Shown here: positions 1 to 12,214 of the stretch, piece after piece
How positions within the stretch are numbered: position 1 is the first letter of the stretch
How the letters are laid out: each line of letters begins with the position of its first letter
Assembly: GCF_003265705.1 (NCBI RefSeq)
Contig: NW_020312785.1
Coordinates: 17,803,961 to 17,867,960, forward strand
Direction of reading: 5' to 3'
Length of the DNA stretch: 64,000 nucleotides
From: Callorhinus ursinus
Taxonomy: Eukaryota; Chordata; Mammalia; Carnivora; Otariidae
Notes under the pieces: generated by a model
What the model saw: the letters and a program-made list of their open reading frames with translations, nothing else
The model's database searches: none
Told to the model about the DNA's origin: nothing
Made by a program: the position numbers and the translations under genes

Positions 1-189
1 AATAGAATACCTATAACTTTGTCTTTAATAAGTGTAGTCATTATAACTAATTTAAAAGGGCTCACTTAAAAATATGGTTCTTGTATAGCATTTGAATTAC
101 CATGTCCTTAATAATACTACAGTGAAAGATCTAAATTTATGTTCTTTGAAAATAAGAGTTGGCCCTATATGTATTCTTTTACATTGTAG

Positions 190-386
190 TGTTTTTTTTT
201 TTTTAAAGATTTTATCTATTTATTTGACAGACACACGAGAGAGGGAACACAAGCAGGGGGAGTGGGAGAGGGAGAAGCAGGCTTCCCGCGGAGCAGGGAG
301 CCCGATGCGGGGCTCGAGCCCAGGACCCTGGGATCATGACCTGAGCCGAAGGCAGACGCTTAACGACTGAGGCACCCATGCGCCCC
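190..386 (-). mobile_element. SINEC element, full length
   Basis: T-run and AAGATTTTAT at the left, GGCACCCATGCGCCCC head at the right, flanked by the perfect direct repeat TACATTGTAG at 180-189 and 387-396. The ORF at 92-370 runs through it and is an artefact. Confidence 0.93.
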
Positions 387-479
387 TACATTGTAGATTT
401 TAATTTTGGATGGGCAAAGGCATTAGAAATGATCCAGCTCAAACCTGTAGTTTACATTGAAGGAAACTGAGGGCCAAAT

Positions 480-715
480 AGGACCGTTCAAGGTTGCTCT
501 AGTGGTGATGGCGTCCTGCTGTTAGGGCCAGACTCTGTACTAAGCACCTTACATGAGTTACCCTATTTAACTCAGAATAGCTCTGGCATGGCTTCTGTTA
601 TCCATTTTAAAGGTAGGGGAACCTAACCTTTGAGACCTAAGAAGTGCACTTCGAAGTCACACAGCAGTAATTGACATGCTGGGGTTTGAAGCCTAGTGAT
701 TGTTTCCAGTATATA
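480..715 (+). repeat. MIR relic
   Basis: Diverged match to the MIR consensus: TACTAAGCACCTTACATGAG, then a CCATTTTAAAGGTAGGGGAA part and a TCACACAGCAGTAA core. Confidence 0.75.
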
Positions 716-1040
716 TATATGATCTTAATACCGTTGAGCTATTGTCAGTAGTTATTTTAGTTGATAGGGCTGATATTAGAAACCCATTTTCCTGAATCCT
801 AATTAGCTATCCTTGCTACTCAGTCAGCCAACTTTTCCTAACCAGTGCTTCCTACTAAATCATCATTAGTGGGGATCGTGCTGTGATGGACTTTTTCCAC
901 AGAAACCTAAACTTCCATAAATTGCTTTTCTAGCCTTTTTAAAATAAGTCTTTTAACTGGTTTTTTGTCATTATATAGAGAATATACAAATACTCCTCAG
1001 GTACCACTTTTGTAAATATTTCATTTCTGATAATATCTAT

Positions 1041-1243
1041 TTTTCTTTAAAAGATTTATTTCTTTTAGAGAGCATGCGTTCTGAGAGCATGGGGGGGGCG
1101 GAGGGCGGGAGAAGCAGAGGGAGAGGGAGAGAGAATCTCAAGCCGACTCCTCACTAAGCATGGGCTCTATTTCAGGACCATGAGATCATGACCCGAGCCG
1201 AAATCGAGTCTGACACTTAACCAACTGAGCCACCCAGGTGCCC
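1041..1243 (-). mobile_element. SINEC element, older copy of a tandem pair
   Basis: Reversed SINE ending GAGCCACCCAGGTGCCC. The left flank TGATAATATCTAT is repeated imperfectly as TGATAGTATATAT immediately right of the element. It contains a G-rich purine stretch at 1090-1130. Confidence 0.88.
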
Positions 1244-1257
1244 TGTGATAGTATATA

Positions 1258-1460
1258 TTTTTTATTTTATTTTATTTTTAAGATTCTATTTATTTGAGAG
1301 AGAGCATGAACAGTGGGGGAGGGGCAGTGGGAGAGGCAGACTCCCTGCTGAGCAGGGAGCCCAATATAGGGCGATATAAGGCTCCATCCCAGGACCCTGA
1401 GATCATGACCTGAGCCAAACAAAGGCATACACTTAACGGACTGAATCACCCGGGCGCCCC
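1258..1460 (-). mobile_element. SINEC element, second insertion at the same site
   Basis: Starts with (TTTTA)n and AAGATTCTATTT and ends ACCCGGGCGCCCC. The left flank is the target repeat of the previous SINE and the right flank carries a third copy, TAATAATATCTAT, at about 1468-1480. Confidence 0.9.
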
Positions 1461-4400
1461 CACCCCCTAATAATATCTATCTTAATATATAAGTCATATG
1501 TTGTTGAAATAATAGTTATGTTTAACTTAAAAGACCGTTCTCTATTTGAATTAGAACTGTTTCATTTTGTACTCTACATACACTCAGGATTTTATATTTT
1601 AAAATGTGAATTAAACCTTCATGAGGAAAAATTATTTTAGAATTAAACTTTTTTATCTCAATTTATTTGATGTGAGTTCTCCCAAATACACAGATTTTTA
1701 TATTTACCGCACTAGTCTATTATAACCATTTTAACTTAATGTCCTAAGATTATTATAGGAGAAAACTGAATTCCGCAGAGTTTTGGTTTTTCATATCAGT
1801 ATACAGGTTTTTAAAAGTCAATGAAAAAAAAGGTGATAATAAAGTAATCACATACCTGAAAAATAATAAGGTATATTCATGTCTATGTCAGTAAATCTGT
1901 TAAAGTGTTTTAAGGTTTAAAACACTTTAAGCTACAAAGCTGTTAGCACAATGCCAGTCAATGAATGTTAGAATGTAAGAAGAACTTGTAAAACATGACA
2001 TTTAACTTTACTAGTTTGGTATAACTTTTTGTAGTATAGTAATGTTGATCTTACCTGGTTTCTTAGTTTACTAATAGCTAAATTTACTCTGAAGCATTCT
2101 GTTTTCTCTGCTAAGAGACCAGTTAAAAATTTTCTTAAGAAATAATAACAATTTACCTAATTTTGACTCCACACATTTGTAGTAAACAAAAATATTTTAT
2201 ATGTCTTTAGGATTGCTCATTAGGTCAAATCAAAACTGGTCTCTTCAAATGGCCTCTTGTTTAAAAGCTGTGTGCATATATTTATAAAATGAAAATAAAA
2301 GAAAAATAACAAAAGACAGTTAAATCTTGTCAGATTTCATATTCTGAGCCTGGCTCTAAATTGCCTTTTTTCTGTGACTTTTTGGTAATTAAAAGGAAAT
2401 AGTACCTACATCTTGTATATTTCCTTGTATACTTCAAGGATCTAAGAAGTGTACTTTGAGAATTCAACTCTTTTGAAATGCTTGTAAGATTGACTTTTCT
2501 TTGTACCTGTAATTCACCATTAGAATAATTTGCCTATGGATTAGAACACAGATGCATAAACTAACTAATACTCGTGGCCTATATCCATGGCCCTAAAACA
2601 CTATAAACTTTTTTATGCATGTATGGTCAGATACTGTAATATGCATCATAGTTCGTTATGCTAAAATCTCTACAGTTAGTGATGAAATTACTACCTTTTC
2701 CTAAGCTATTGGGGCTGGGAGGAAGTCAGCCCAGGGCAATCAGGAGCCAGTAATGAAACTCGGTTGTAAAAGGTAACAGAGTCAGAAATGAAACTAGAGG
2801 GGACAAAGATCCAGAACTCTGATCTGTTACTTCATACTATCTATTTAATTTTGTGCCAAAACACTGTGCAAATAATTCTTAGGGCATCCCTACCTTCCTC
2901 TAATAATTGACTTCCTTTCTTTTCTGTGAAAATAATTTTTTTTTCTAAGACTGGCTCAGTTCCTCTTATGCCGAGCAAGATTTTAGTCTAACTTGGTGGT
3001 TGATTAGTAAGCATCACTAATGCTTACTAGTGCATCTCGGTCTTCTTTCTCCCCCTCATTTGCTGAACTTTCTAGGAACTTTTCTGGAAGCCAATCCAAA
3101 TTCAGATCCTTGGTAATCTTTCTAGCAAGAAAAATCTATAGGTCTTTTCTCTTAGTTAAGGCACTGGTGAACCCAGTGCTTACTTTTAATCTCTTTCTTC
3201 CTTGATTCTGTGTCTTTGACCAAAACACTGTTCACATGGTTAGTAGTCAGGGAGCAGTTTGAATCTCAATATTAAGTCCTGATTCAGTTTCGATGTCAAG
3301 ATGGTTATTTACTATTCAGAGTCTTTCAATAGCTCTTCCATTGTCCTGCTTCTGACATACTAGCATCTTTCCACTTAAGTAAAATGACCCACCTCTTGTG
3401 ATAGGGAAACTGTATATACAGCTAACAATCTGGCATTAGCCTCTTTCTGTTGTTTCACATAATTGCAAACATCATACATTGGTGTTAACTAAGAGAACAC
3501 TTTTAAATATAAAACTTAATGTAACTTTTGAACTTTAACTTGGTTATCTTTGATATACTTAGAAATACAGACACAAGGTTAATTTTTTTTTCTTACCTGC
3601 CTTTTTGATGCCTTTAAAGTACCTGTGACACTTTAAATAAACTTGAATTACTTTTTAAATGGCAGTAACAGTTAAACCTCATTATATGGACAGAAATAGG
3701 GAGGGATGGAAGTGGAAGGTGGGTTTGACTGGTGATAAGTTTAAATTATAGAATATTAAAAAAAAAAATTGAATCTAGGCTAACAACATCTAGTGAAGAC
3801 TTGGGACTTAACTGGAACCCATCTTTGAGGAGCCAGGTTCTAGTCTTATCCCTGTCATGGTGGCTTCTTTTTAGTTACTCCCAACTTTCCCTCCCTTTTA
3901 ACTTTGTTAAGTTTTCTAAATCTAAAGTCTAGGATGAATTTAAAATGTAGATTGTACCCAAATTTTGGTTGGGAAGATATATCCATTAAGAATGAGATCT
4001 GGCTGTATATAACAGGATAATAATGGTGAAATAAAATAGAATGGATATTTATATCTCCCATATAAAAAGAAGTTGAATCTGGAGTTAGTATGGTAGCTCC
4101 ATGATCAGAAGGTCTCAAGCTGCTTCTGTTTTTCTATTCCACCTTCCTTACCACATACTTAACCATCTTCAAGTTCATCTGTTAGTAATCTCCTACATCT
4201 AAAAAGGAGTTTTTCCTGAATTTCCACCTAATAGTTTCTTACACATTTCATTGCCCTTGAAGAGAAGCTGCTCCAAATAAAATCAGTGTTTTTCAAAGAA
4301 AAGGGACAAAGGATATTGAGTAGGCAACACGCAAAATCAGCCACAGAGAGGCCTTTCTAGTAATTAAAGGTGATTCCACGTTGAGGACAAAACTATTTGA

Positions 4401-4839
4401 GCTCCAGCTAATACCAACAAGTAATGCTCTAATGATTCTTCTAATCCTGGAGTTAGAACTATAAGGGATTTTAGTAAAATGAAGGTTTATATTCTGAGGA
4501 TGGACATGCAGCCAGATCACGTGTGGACTTGTTGCCAGACAGCTGTAAGAATTTTAAGTTTCTGACCTGTCTCAGTATATAACATGTAATGATTAATGCT
4601 ATTGTTCTTAAAGAGAAACCACCCCCCCCCCATATTTTACTCTGTTGGAAACTTGTGTGATGAAGCAAGTTAGAGATTATAATCTTGGAAAAACTCTTCC
4701 TGCTTTCTCCCTGACTCCCTATCTGACTAGTTCATGATAGACTAACATGGTAATGCCGCCTTCCTCACATCTTTACATACTTCACTTTTCTGCAGCTGGA
4801 CACATCTGTCACTGCTCCACTTCTGCTCCACTGATGAAG

Positions 4840-4930
4840 CATGTGGGCCCTGGACTCGGACCTGGCCTTGCATCTTGACCCTGCCACATACTAGGTGGCT
4901 TTTCTTAGCAAGATTCCTAAGTTTCTGTGT
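4840..4930 (+). repeat. MIR-like relic
   Basis: Sequence of the kind CCTGGACTCGGACCTGGCCT, then CTGCCACATACTAGGTGGC and a TTTCTGTGTC end, resembling the 5' half of MIR/MIRb. Confidence 0.5.
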
Positions 4931-5184
4931 CATACTGGTTCTCAGATGTAACCAGTAAAAGCAGTTTCATATTTGTATTTCTTAATCTTGAAGTTACTGT
5001 GCCAGAATCTATTTCAGAAGGCCGAACTCCAGTTGTTGCCATTTGTTCCAAGAAGAGTACTTGGCAGAATAAGCAGTGGAGCTCAGATTTGTTTGTTCTT
5101 GATGCTCAGGATGGGGCTGCAGAGTAACCGAAGTGTAGTGATACTGTGCCCCAAAGATCCAGAAACTCCAGGTCGGGCAGACAT

Positions 5185-5265
5185 ACCAGAGCCAGACTGT
5201 CGGGATTCAAATTCCCATTTACTAACTGAGAGAACTTGGGCAAGTTACTTATGGGTATTATAATT
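5185..5265 (+). repeat. MIRb-like relic
   Basis: GCCAGACTGTCGGGATTCAA followed by ACTTGGGCAAGTTACTT matches the MIRb core. Confidence 0.6.
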
Positions 5266-5439
5266 CTGTCAGTTCAGCTAGAGGTATATGCCCATCCAAG
5301 TTTTAAATAGGGAATGATTAATATTTATTTTCTCCCATTTATGACACAGTGTATAGCTAAAATGCCTGTAGAAATGACTAGGCAGGTAGGAAACCCTTAT
5401 TTGCCAACTGATTTTTATGCAGAATCAAGCATTTATTAT

Positions 5440-5610
5440 AGCTAACAGAGCGCTCCCATCAGGACTAAGAGGTAAGTGGTAGTAGTTCCATTTACATGGG
5501 GAGGAATGAAGGCTCTGAGGTCAAGTAAAGTTGCCTTAAAGTCACCTTGATAGTAAACGGCACAGAAGGGATTCAGATCAGGTCTCTCATGTCAGAGTTG
5601 TTGTACCACT
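5440..5610 (+). repeat. MIR-like relic
   Basis: Diverged MIR-type arrangement: TTCCATTTACATGGGGAGG, then a TCAAGTAAAGTTGCC core and AGGGATTCAGATCAGGTCTC. Confidence 0.5.
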
Positions 5611-6169
5611 GTGGGAAATGAACTGTTCTCTGTTTGACCTTTGTCATATTTTAAGTGTTTAAATTACAGACCAGCACTTGTATGATGATGCCATTCACTC
5701 AGTTGTTTTCCTAATGTTTCTGATTAGTCCTGATAATCTTTATAGGTTTTTGTTTTTCTGGTTTTTTAATGTTAGCATACTCTGTCCTAGGCTTTTTATC
5801 CTGACTCTTTGGGCTTTCATGACTTTTATATAATGAAAACTAGCAAAATAACTCCTCCCTCCTTCCTATCTTCCCCCCCACCAAGCTACACATCAATATA
5901 TGCAACTAATTTTTAGACATCTTTACCTGTATAACCCGTAAGTACTTCAAATTACATGTCCAGATCGAAGCTATTATTCCTGCCCTCTCCGTATCTCTTT
6001 TCAGAATGAGTGAGTGAATAAATAAGCGAATTCCCCCTCCATCCCTTTAACCAAAAATACCAGGGTTGGAAGTCAAGTGTGGAGAAGGTATAGACTTACA
6101 TGCCTAGCTAAAATAGATGCAAGGTAGCTCCACAGAGAGAACCCACCTGTATCTTAATTCTTAAAAAGT

Positions 6170-6455
6170 TACTTCTCAAAGCAGCCTTCCCTGCCTTTCA
6201 CTGCCCCTTCCCCCCCGCCTCCTCTCCTAATGTTCTTTTCCCCACAGCACCCTTTTCTTCATGGTACTTGGGTTATAATTGTTTACTGCAGTTATTTGCT
6301 TGCCTGTTGGGTGGATGTGCTTCCCTCCCCCCATTTTTAATTCCGTAAGGGCATGGATTTCTTTTAGAGTCTCTTTTATTTGCTAGTATATAATCAGCAG
6401 TAGCACAAGGACTGGCAAGGAGTAATGAATAAATATTTGACTGATGAGTGAATCA
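6170..6455 (+). repeat. L2 LINE 3' end relic
   Basis: CAGCCTTCCCTGCC, then GGGCATGGATTTC, and a tail of AGTAATGAATAAATATTTGA, the characteristic order of the L2 3' end. Confidence 0.7.
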
Positions 6456-7417
6456 ATCTAAAGGAGACAAGAGTACTGCTTTTCTTTACATTTCTTTTCC
6501 TTTAAACTTCCTCACAATGAAACTTTTGTGCTCTTTTCTGCCCTTTTACAGAATTTCATGAGATCTTTCTGGAGTCTACTAAAGGTTTTATGAATCTTAC
6601 TAATAGAACTTTGTATCATATTCAAAAAAATAAAATGTAGCCAATAATACTAACTGATAATTGGTTCCTTTTCAGTCAGGAGGATAAAAAACACAGTATT
6701 TTCCCCCAAACACAGAGCAAGAACTTTTAACAGGGCTATGTTTAGAAAGGGGGTTTCTAGATTCATTTTATTCATTGCATTTCTCTTATTCTGGACACCT
6801 CAACAGAATGATTTGTGCTCATAATGATGACCCCAAGGCCTTTGATGATCCTGAGTCCTTTTTAAATCAGTGATAAGAACATATTCCTTAAATCAGTAAT
6901 TTAAAGTTGAAAACAAGGAAGCAGAATATACAACCCAGAATATCTTAGTAACAGCATCATGATTTTATAATTATATAATTATTTTTATAAAAAGGATTTG
7001 TTAGAATATTTAAAAATGGCATTCTGGTTCAACTTCATAGTTATTTCATCCCATTGTGGACAAAGATGAAAAATGTTTTATGAGATATGGAAACAAGTCT
7101 AGATTGAAAATCTTTAATATGTAGGTCAAAATTATTCTCAGTAAAGGGATATAAATTTTGTGATTAAAATAATTTAAAACTGTTACTGGAAAGTTGATAA
7201 AGAGAAATCAGCTATCCAGAAATAAAAGGGTAACTTGTCTGTTCCATGCAAAGTAATATTGTCCTGTGAAGAAAGAAGACCAAAGTAGGTTTCTCTGTTC
7301 TCTGGAAGAAGTGAAATATCACTCTCAAGTTGGGAGAAGCTAGTTCAACTGTCAGTAAATACTTAAGGCATTTACATTTTTAGATTAGAGACTTATCCAA
7401 ATTATAGGTATTGTTTG

Positions 7418-7785
7418 TCAAGTATTATGCACTTTACATGCATTGTTTTATTTATTTTTTAAGATTTATTTATTTTGACAGAGAGACAGCGAGAGAGGGA
7501 ACAAGCAGGGGGAGTGGGAGAGAGAGAAGCAGGTTTCCCACCGAGCAGGGAGCCAGATGTGGGGCTCCATCCCAGGACCCTGGGATCATGACCTGAGCTG
7601 AAGGCAGACGCTTAACGACTGAGCCACCCAGGCGCCTCGCATTGTTTTACTTCTTAATATAACTGTAAAGTACTGTGTTATTGCAATTTGATTAATAAGG
7701 AAAATGAGCAGAGAGTCTAGGTAACTAGTTCAAAATTGCACAGCTTACAAGTTCAGACCCAAGGCCTCTGATTCTAAAAAACCAA
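7418..7785 (+). repeat. MIR relic split by a SINEC
   Basis: TATTATGCACTTTACATGCA precedes the SINE at 7451, and TAAGGAAAATGAGC, AATTGCACAGCTTACAAGTT and CCTCTGATTCT follow it. These are the two halves of one MIR. Confidence 0.7.
7451..7638 (-). mobile_element. SINEC element inserted in a MIR
   Basis: Reversed full-length SINE with 11-bp direct repeats GCATTGTTTTA at 7440-7450 and 7639-7649. It splits a MIR into two pieces. Confidence 0.93.
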
Positions 7786-8649
7786 GTACCTAAATCATTT
7801 CTGCCTCCAAAGAAAACTACATGAACTGTTAAAATTTAGGAGATATTAAGTAACTTTTAGGCAAAGTTAAAGATGAATTATACAAATCTGAATATTGAGG
7901 CAAGGAACAAAATCTGGCTCTCAACAGAGATGTAATTTTTTAAAAATTATTTCTACCCATATTTAATTAATAATGCATGTTCAGTGGAATATCTGAAAAT
8001 GTACATTTCTGATGACTAAGAGAGTGGAATGATGCAGTCTCCATATAGATTGTAATCTCAACAATCTGTCAAGAAAATAGTTTTTAGAACTCTTAGGTTG
8101 GACTGGTAATGATCAGGGAGAATGGACACACACATGTGACTGTCTTGCCATTCCTGCCCAGAAAGGATACGCTAGTTGAGAGTAGACTGACATTTGCTAC
8201 AGAATTATGCAGGTGTCAGCTTATAATGAGGTAATGGTTCTAACACTGTTCTCTGTCCTCCCAACCATCCAGGTAATGGAGGCTAACATAGCCTGATTAG
8301 TGTTTCTCTCAAGAGGAAATAGGGTTTTGAGTAAGTGAAGGCAGTCAGTGCAAACACAAAGTGAAAATGTTAGCACCATTCCTGGAATTGCACACTGTGT
8401 TCCTTTTGCTCATCAGCCCCAATAAGTGCCTGGGGTGCTTTGAGAAAGAGAGAAAGAGTAGTTTGAGGTGAGTTTTCTAGAAAGTTTCTGAGTTTAGAAG
8501 ATAATGAACATTGAACTTAACTACATCAATAGAACATTTTAGAAATATTTAGGACATATGTAGAAATATTGCACCTCTGTTGATGTTCTAATAATAAAAC
8601 TTAAAATTTTCCAGTGTTTATCACTGAATACAATATGAAGACAACATAT

Positions 8650-8720
8650 CTTTATATTTGTATAGCTCCTTGGAAATTGGAAGGTGCTTTTATAGCACCT
8701 TAAATTTAATCTCCACATCA
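8650..8720 (+). repeat. Old repeat, copy 1 of an inverted pair
   Basis: Contains ATTGGAAGGTGCTTTTA (8676-8692) and TTAAATTTAATCTCCA (8700-8715), both present in reverse complement at 9611-9650 with the same 7-base spacing. It resembles an ancient tRNA-SINE or LINE 3' segment; the family is not identified. Confidence 0.6.
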
Positions 8721-9009
8721 TAGAGGAAATTAACATTGAGTGTGAATTTCAAATATAGTAATATATGAAAAATGTGTAAGTGATTGAAACCAAAGTGGCT
8801 AACCCTGAAAAACTGTCAAAATGTGATATTAACTATAGTTCTAGTTAGAGTGGATTTAAATTATGTTAAACCAATTTGGCACACCATCTGTTAGGATTTT
8901 GATAAGGGGAATAAACCCATTAAACACAGCCTTGGGTTTATAGTTTGTGATAAGGAAACATTGTTTATTTACAAATAATTTTAAACTAGTATATCTATTT
9001 CTGGTAGCT

Positions 9010-9210
9010 ATTTTTTTTTTAAAGATTTTATTTATTTATTTGACAGAGGGAAACACAGCGAGAGAGGGAACACAAGCAGGGGGAGTGGGAGAGGGAGAAG
9101 CAGGCCTCCCGCCAAGCCGGGAGCCCGATGCAGGGCCCGATCCCAGGACCCTGGGACCATGACCTGAGCCGAAGGCAGACGCTTAACGACTGAGCCACCC
9201 AGGTGCTCCG
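9010..9210 (-). mobile_element. SINEC element, full length
   Basis: Reversed SINE with 13-bp direct repeats ATTTCTGGTAGCT at 8997-9009 and 9211-9223. Low divergence from the SINEC form suggests a young insertion. Confidence 0.94.
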
Positions 9211-9349
9211 ATTTCTGGTAGCTTTTTGCCATTACTGTCTCAGTTGTATACCAGAAAGGCAGAATAATGATTTCTATGTACCCATTAAAATCTAAATCTC
9301 GTAATTAAAGCTATGTGGTTGGATCCATAGCAATTTTTTTAAGCCCAGT

Positions 9350-9475
9350 TATTCAGTAAAAATTAAGCAACTGCCAGAAATTATTCTAGTAGCTGAGGAT
9401 AAGATATTGAACAAAACAAACATAAATCCCCACCATTGCAAAACTTACTTGAGAGGAGGTAAAAGACAAGAGAAT
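9350..9475 (+). repeat. L2-like relic
   Basis: AGCTGAGGATAAGATATTGA, ACAAAACAAACATAAATCCC and AAAACTTACTTGAGAGG resemble a common ancient mammalian LINE segment. The family assignment is from memory. Confidence 0.45.
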
Positions 9476-9604
9476 AAATGAATTATATAACATGTTAGAA
9501 GAGGATATGGAATTATTTGCCTTTATGAAGTATAAATTCAGTCACCAATATATTCTTCCATGTATTATCTTTCTTAAAATTCACACTTATTCATTTCCTA
9601 TGTA

Positions 9605-9672
9605 ATAACATGGAGATTAAATTTAATAGACAGTAAAAGCACCTTCCAATGTCTAAAGTGTTCTACAAATAT
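9605..9672 (-). repeat. Old repeat, copy 2 of an inverted pair
   Basis: TGGAGATTAAATTTAA at 9611-9626 and TAAAAGCACCTTCCAAT at 9634-9650 are the reverse complements of parts of 8676-8715. Confidence 0.6.
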
Positions 9673-10974
9673 ACTTAAATGACATTTTTAATATCTAAAA
9701 CTTAGGATAACTGGTGGAATAATATCTACAGTGAATTTAAGGAAAAAAAATTGCTAGTCTGATTTGAAAACAGCCCATATGTTGAGAAATTTTAGTGGCA
9801 TTGGGGAGTATTTCAAAATTAACATAAAATACGTAATGATCTTTAAGTTTTGGGGACAGTGTAAAAAATTTTAAAGTTTTTGTGTTCTTTCTACTTCCTC
9901 ATTAACACTGTTAATATTTGCCCTGAGAACATTTCTGTTTGTTATTATTAAAGTATCCTTTATAATCTTGACTTCGTTACTTTGGTTCCTCAGATTATTT
10001 TCAGGACATCATCAATTTTCAACTCAATGTCAAGCAACATTTGGCTATATTTCTACTACAAAGTAGAATAAATACAATATAGATAAAATATAATTCCTAC
10101 ATACTGTATCAGAAAGTTCTCCAGAAAACTCAGTTTTAGGTTACCAGTATATTTATTAACTGTGTCTGATAAATACCAGCCATAAGTGTCTTGAGAAAGA
10201 AATTAAGATCTTAATCCAGTTAAGACTGGATATAGAAAAATGTCATGCTTTTTACGGACTGTCTTTTCTACCACCCACTTTCTTAATTCATTTATTTACC
10301 CTCTCCTCCGTCTGTTTTAACTGAGGCTTAATCATCATTTTACCTGCCTACAGTTACCATCTCCGTACCCTGCCAGGTTGACCAAAAGGTGATCAGAATG
10401 GCAGAAATGCTCCTGTCTCCCATATTTAAAAGGAAAAATCAAACAAAAACATTCTTTCCTTTAAACCATAGTTCTTGAAACAGTAGTGTTCATTCACTGT
10501 CTGTCCTCCCCTCTTACTCTTCAGCGCCCCATAACTGGTCACCATTTTCAGAATCTGACATTTAACATTTCCCACTTTCTTGAAATATTTGACTCCCTGG
10601 GTTCCATGATAAAATATATGTCTTCTTATTTCTATCCAGTTTTCTGTCTTTCCAGGTTCATTGCCTGTTACAGGTCCCTGAAATTAGTGTTTTCATCGAA
10701 TTCTGTCCTCGCCTTCTCATATCGCACGCCTGCGTTTCTTTCACTGCAGTGTCTTCAACCATACCTTTGTACTTTACCACAGACACAGTGCCAGGCCAAA
10801 CCAAGTCTTCTAAGTGCCAGACCTGTATATTCACCTGCTTGCTAGACCCCTCCGTTAGATGTTCTGTACGTCTTTAATTAAAGTTTCTTGAACTAAATGT
10901 ATCTCTACTTCCATATACACATGCAATTTATATTTCATTCATCTTTGTTCACATGAAACTCTGGGTTTCTTATG

Positions 10975-11095
10975 CAGGGATTTTGGTTCAGTAGGTCTAG
11001 AATTGAGTCTAGAAATTTGCATGTGAACAAGAATCCCAGCTAATTCTTCCGCAGATGGTTCTCAGGAGCAAACTTTGAAAAAGCACCATTAGTGA
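10975..11095 (+). repeat. MER5-like hAT relic
   Basis: GGTTCAGTAGGTCTAGAATT, GAAATTTGCATGTGAACAAG and a GGTTCTCAGGAGC end match the layout of MER5A-type non-autonomous hAT elements. Confidence 0.65.
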
Positions 11096-11129
11096 ATGAA
11101 GGGTTCCAGGTTCTTCACGACTTTCATGT

Positions 11130-11790
11130 AGAGTTGTGTAGGTGCAGGGATGTGTAGAGCAGAAATCTTACTTAGGCTCTGCTGTTCAAGCTGTGTGCCC
11201 TGGCAGGGATAATTTTCGGATATACAAAGGCGAATTGGCCAATGAGTTAGCAGCTGGTCCTGTCTGCTACCCGACTCCTACCCACCCTCTCTTTGCAGTC
11301 TGCCCCCGAGTCCTGTTGATGCTCTCCCACTCGTTTGCTGCTTTTCATTCCTGCTGCTGTACTTCTGTCCAGGCCCTTTTTCCTCCTTACCAGTATTTCC
11401 TCAAGACCACTTAATTCATTTCGTAGATTCGATCCCTTTATCCCCCTCATTGCCCTACACCCCCAGTTCTCCCTCAGTATCAGGAAAGGTCTTTAAAGTA
11501 CAGATCTCTTCCTGTCATTCATTGTCATAGAACTAACTGTCCACTGACTCCTTGCCATTGTCTTCAGGTTAAGTTATTAGCTCCCTAGCATGATATTTAA
11601 AATGTGTTCAGCTACCACTTTCATCTTCCATTACTCCTCCAAAGGGGTGCCCCCTCCATCTCTGTCCTTCTCACTCCAGTTCCCTCCCTTTCTCACTTCC
11701 ATGTCTTGGTTTGTCTAAGTTTCCTCTGCTCTAAACATCATTAACTTCTCCGTTCTCCTAGTATGCAATGGCTCAACTTTTGGGAGTACA
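11130..11790 (+). repeat. Probable L2 relic
   Basis: A CT-rich stretch with CTTGCCATTGTCTTCAGG, GTGTTCAGCTACCACTT and CATCTTCCATTACTCC, resembling the L2 ORF/3' region. The ORFs at 10486-10845 and 11142-11414 overlap this area and are not genes. Confidence 0.45.
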
Positions 11791-12069
11791 TGGCATTAAA
11801 TAGAGGTGATGATAAGTAACATCGTTGCCTGTGTTCAAGGGGCAGCTGTCAGGATCACACAAATGATGAATATAGAAGCCCTGTGGTAAATATAGTATGT
11901 GATGTGAATGTTAGTATTTAAATTCAAATATAGAAAGATTTTGTTTGCATTTCATCTCAAAAGATGAAATACTGAAAAGATTCCTGTGATTGGTTTGTAT
12001 ATTGAACAACTTCTCCATTTAATGTTTTATGTACATTGAGGAGGCTTGAATTTATTCTGAGTTTACCTT

Positions 12070-12214
12070 CAGGGAGCCAGAGGGAGAGAGAAAATCTTAA
12101 GTAGGCTTCACACCCAGCACGGAGCCCGTTGGTGTGGCTCAATCTCACGACCCTGAGATACCTGAGCCAAGATCAAGAGTCAGACGCTTAACCTACTGAG
12201 CCACCCAGGCGCCC
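12070..12214 (-). mobile_element. SINEC element lacking its A-tail
   Basis: A 145-bp reversed SINE with an intact head (GAGCCACCCAGGCGCCCC) and perfect 13-bp direct repeats CTGAGTTTACCTT at 12057-12069 and 12215-12227. No poly(T)/A-tail is left at the 12070 end, so the tail was lost or the copy was made without it. Confidence 0.85.

Larger units (their letters stand above)
1481..7417. other. Intronic stretch with old MIR and L2 relics only
   Basis: No gene found and no SINEC copy in this 5.9 kb. Supported relics are MIR-like pieces at about 4840-4930, 5185-5265 and 5440-5610, and an L2 3' end at 6170-6455. The rest is AT-rich unique sequence; ORFs of 61-96 codons at 3020-5263 have no recognisable features. 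Confidence 0.65.

Noticed and set aside
190..386. tRNA-like sequence in SINE heads, a possible set of tRNA genes
   Set aside because: The heads derive from a tRNA but sit in SINEs with A-tails and target repeats. No intact cloverleaf gene outside SINEs was seen.
4927..5263. Overlapping ORFs at 4927-5127 and 4973-5263, considered as the missing EURL first coding exon
   Set aside because: No similarity to the expected N-terminus with its two CxxC pairs and no donor in the right phase. Part of the region is MIR-derived.
10486..10845. 119-codon ORF in the large intron
   Set aside because: No ATG in proper context, no recognisable domain and no splice partners. CT-rich sequence produces long open frames by chance.
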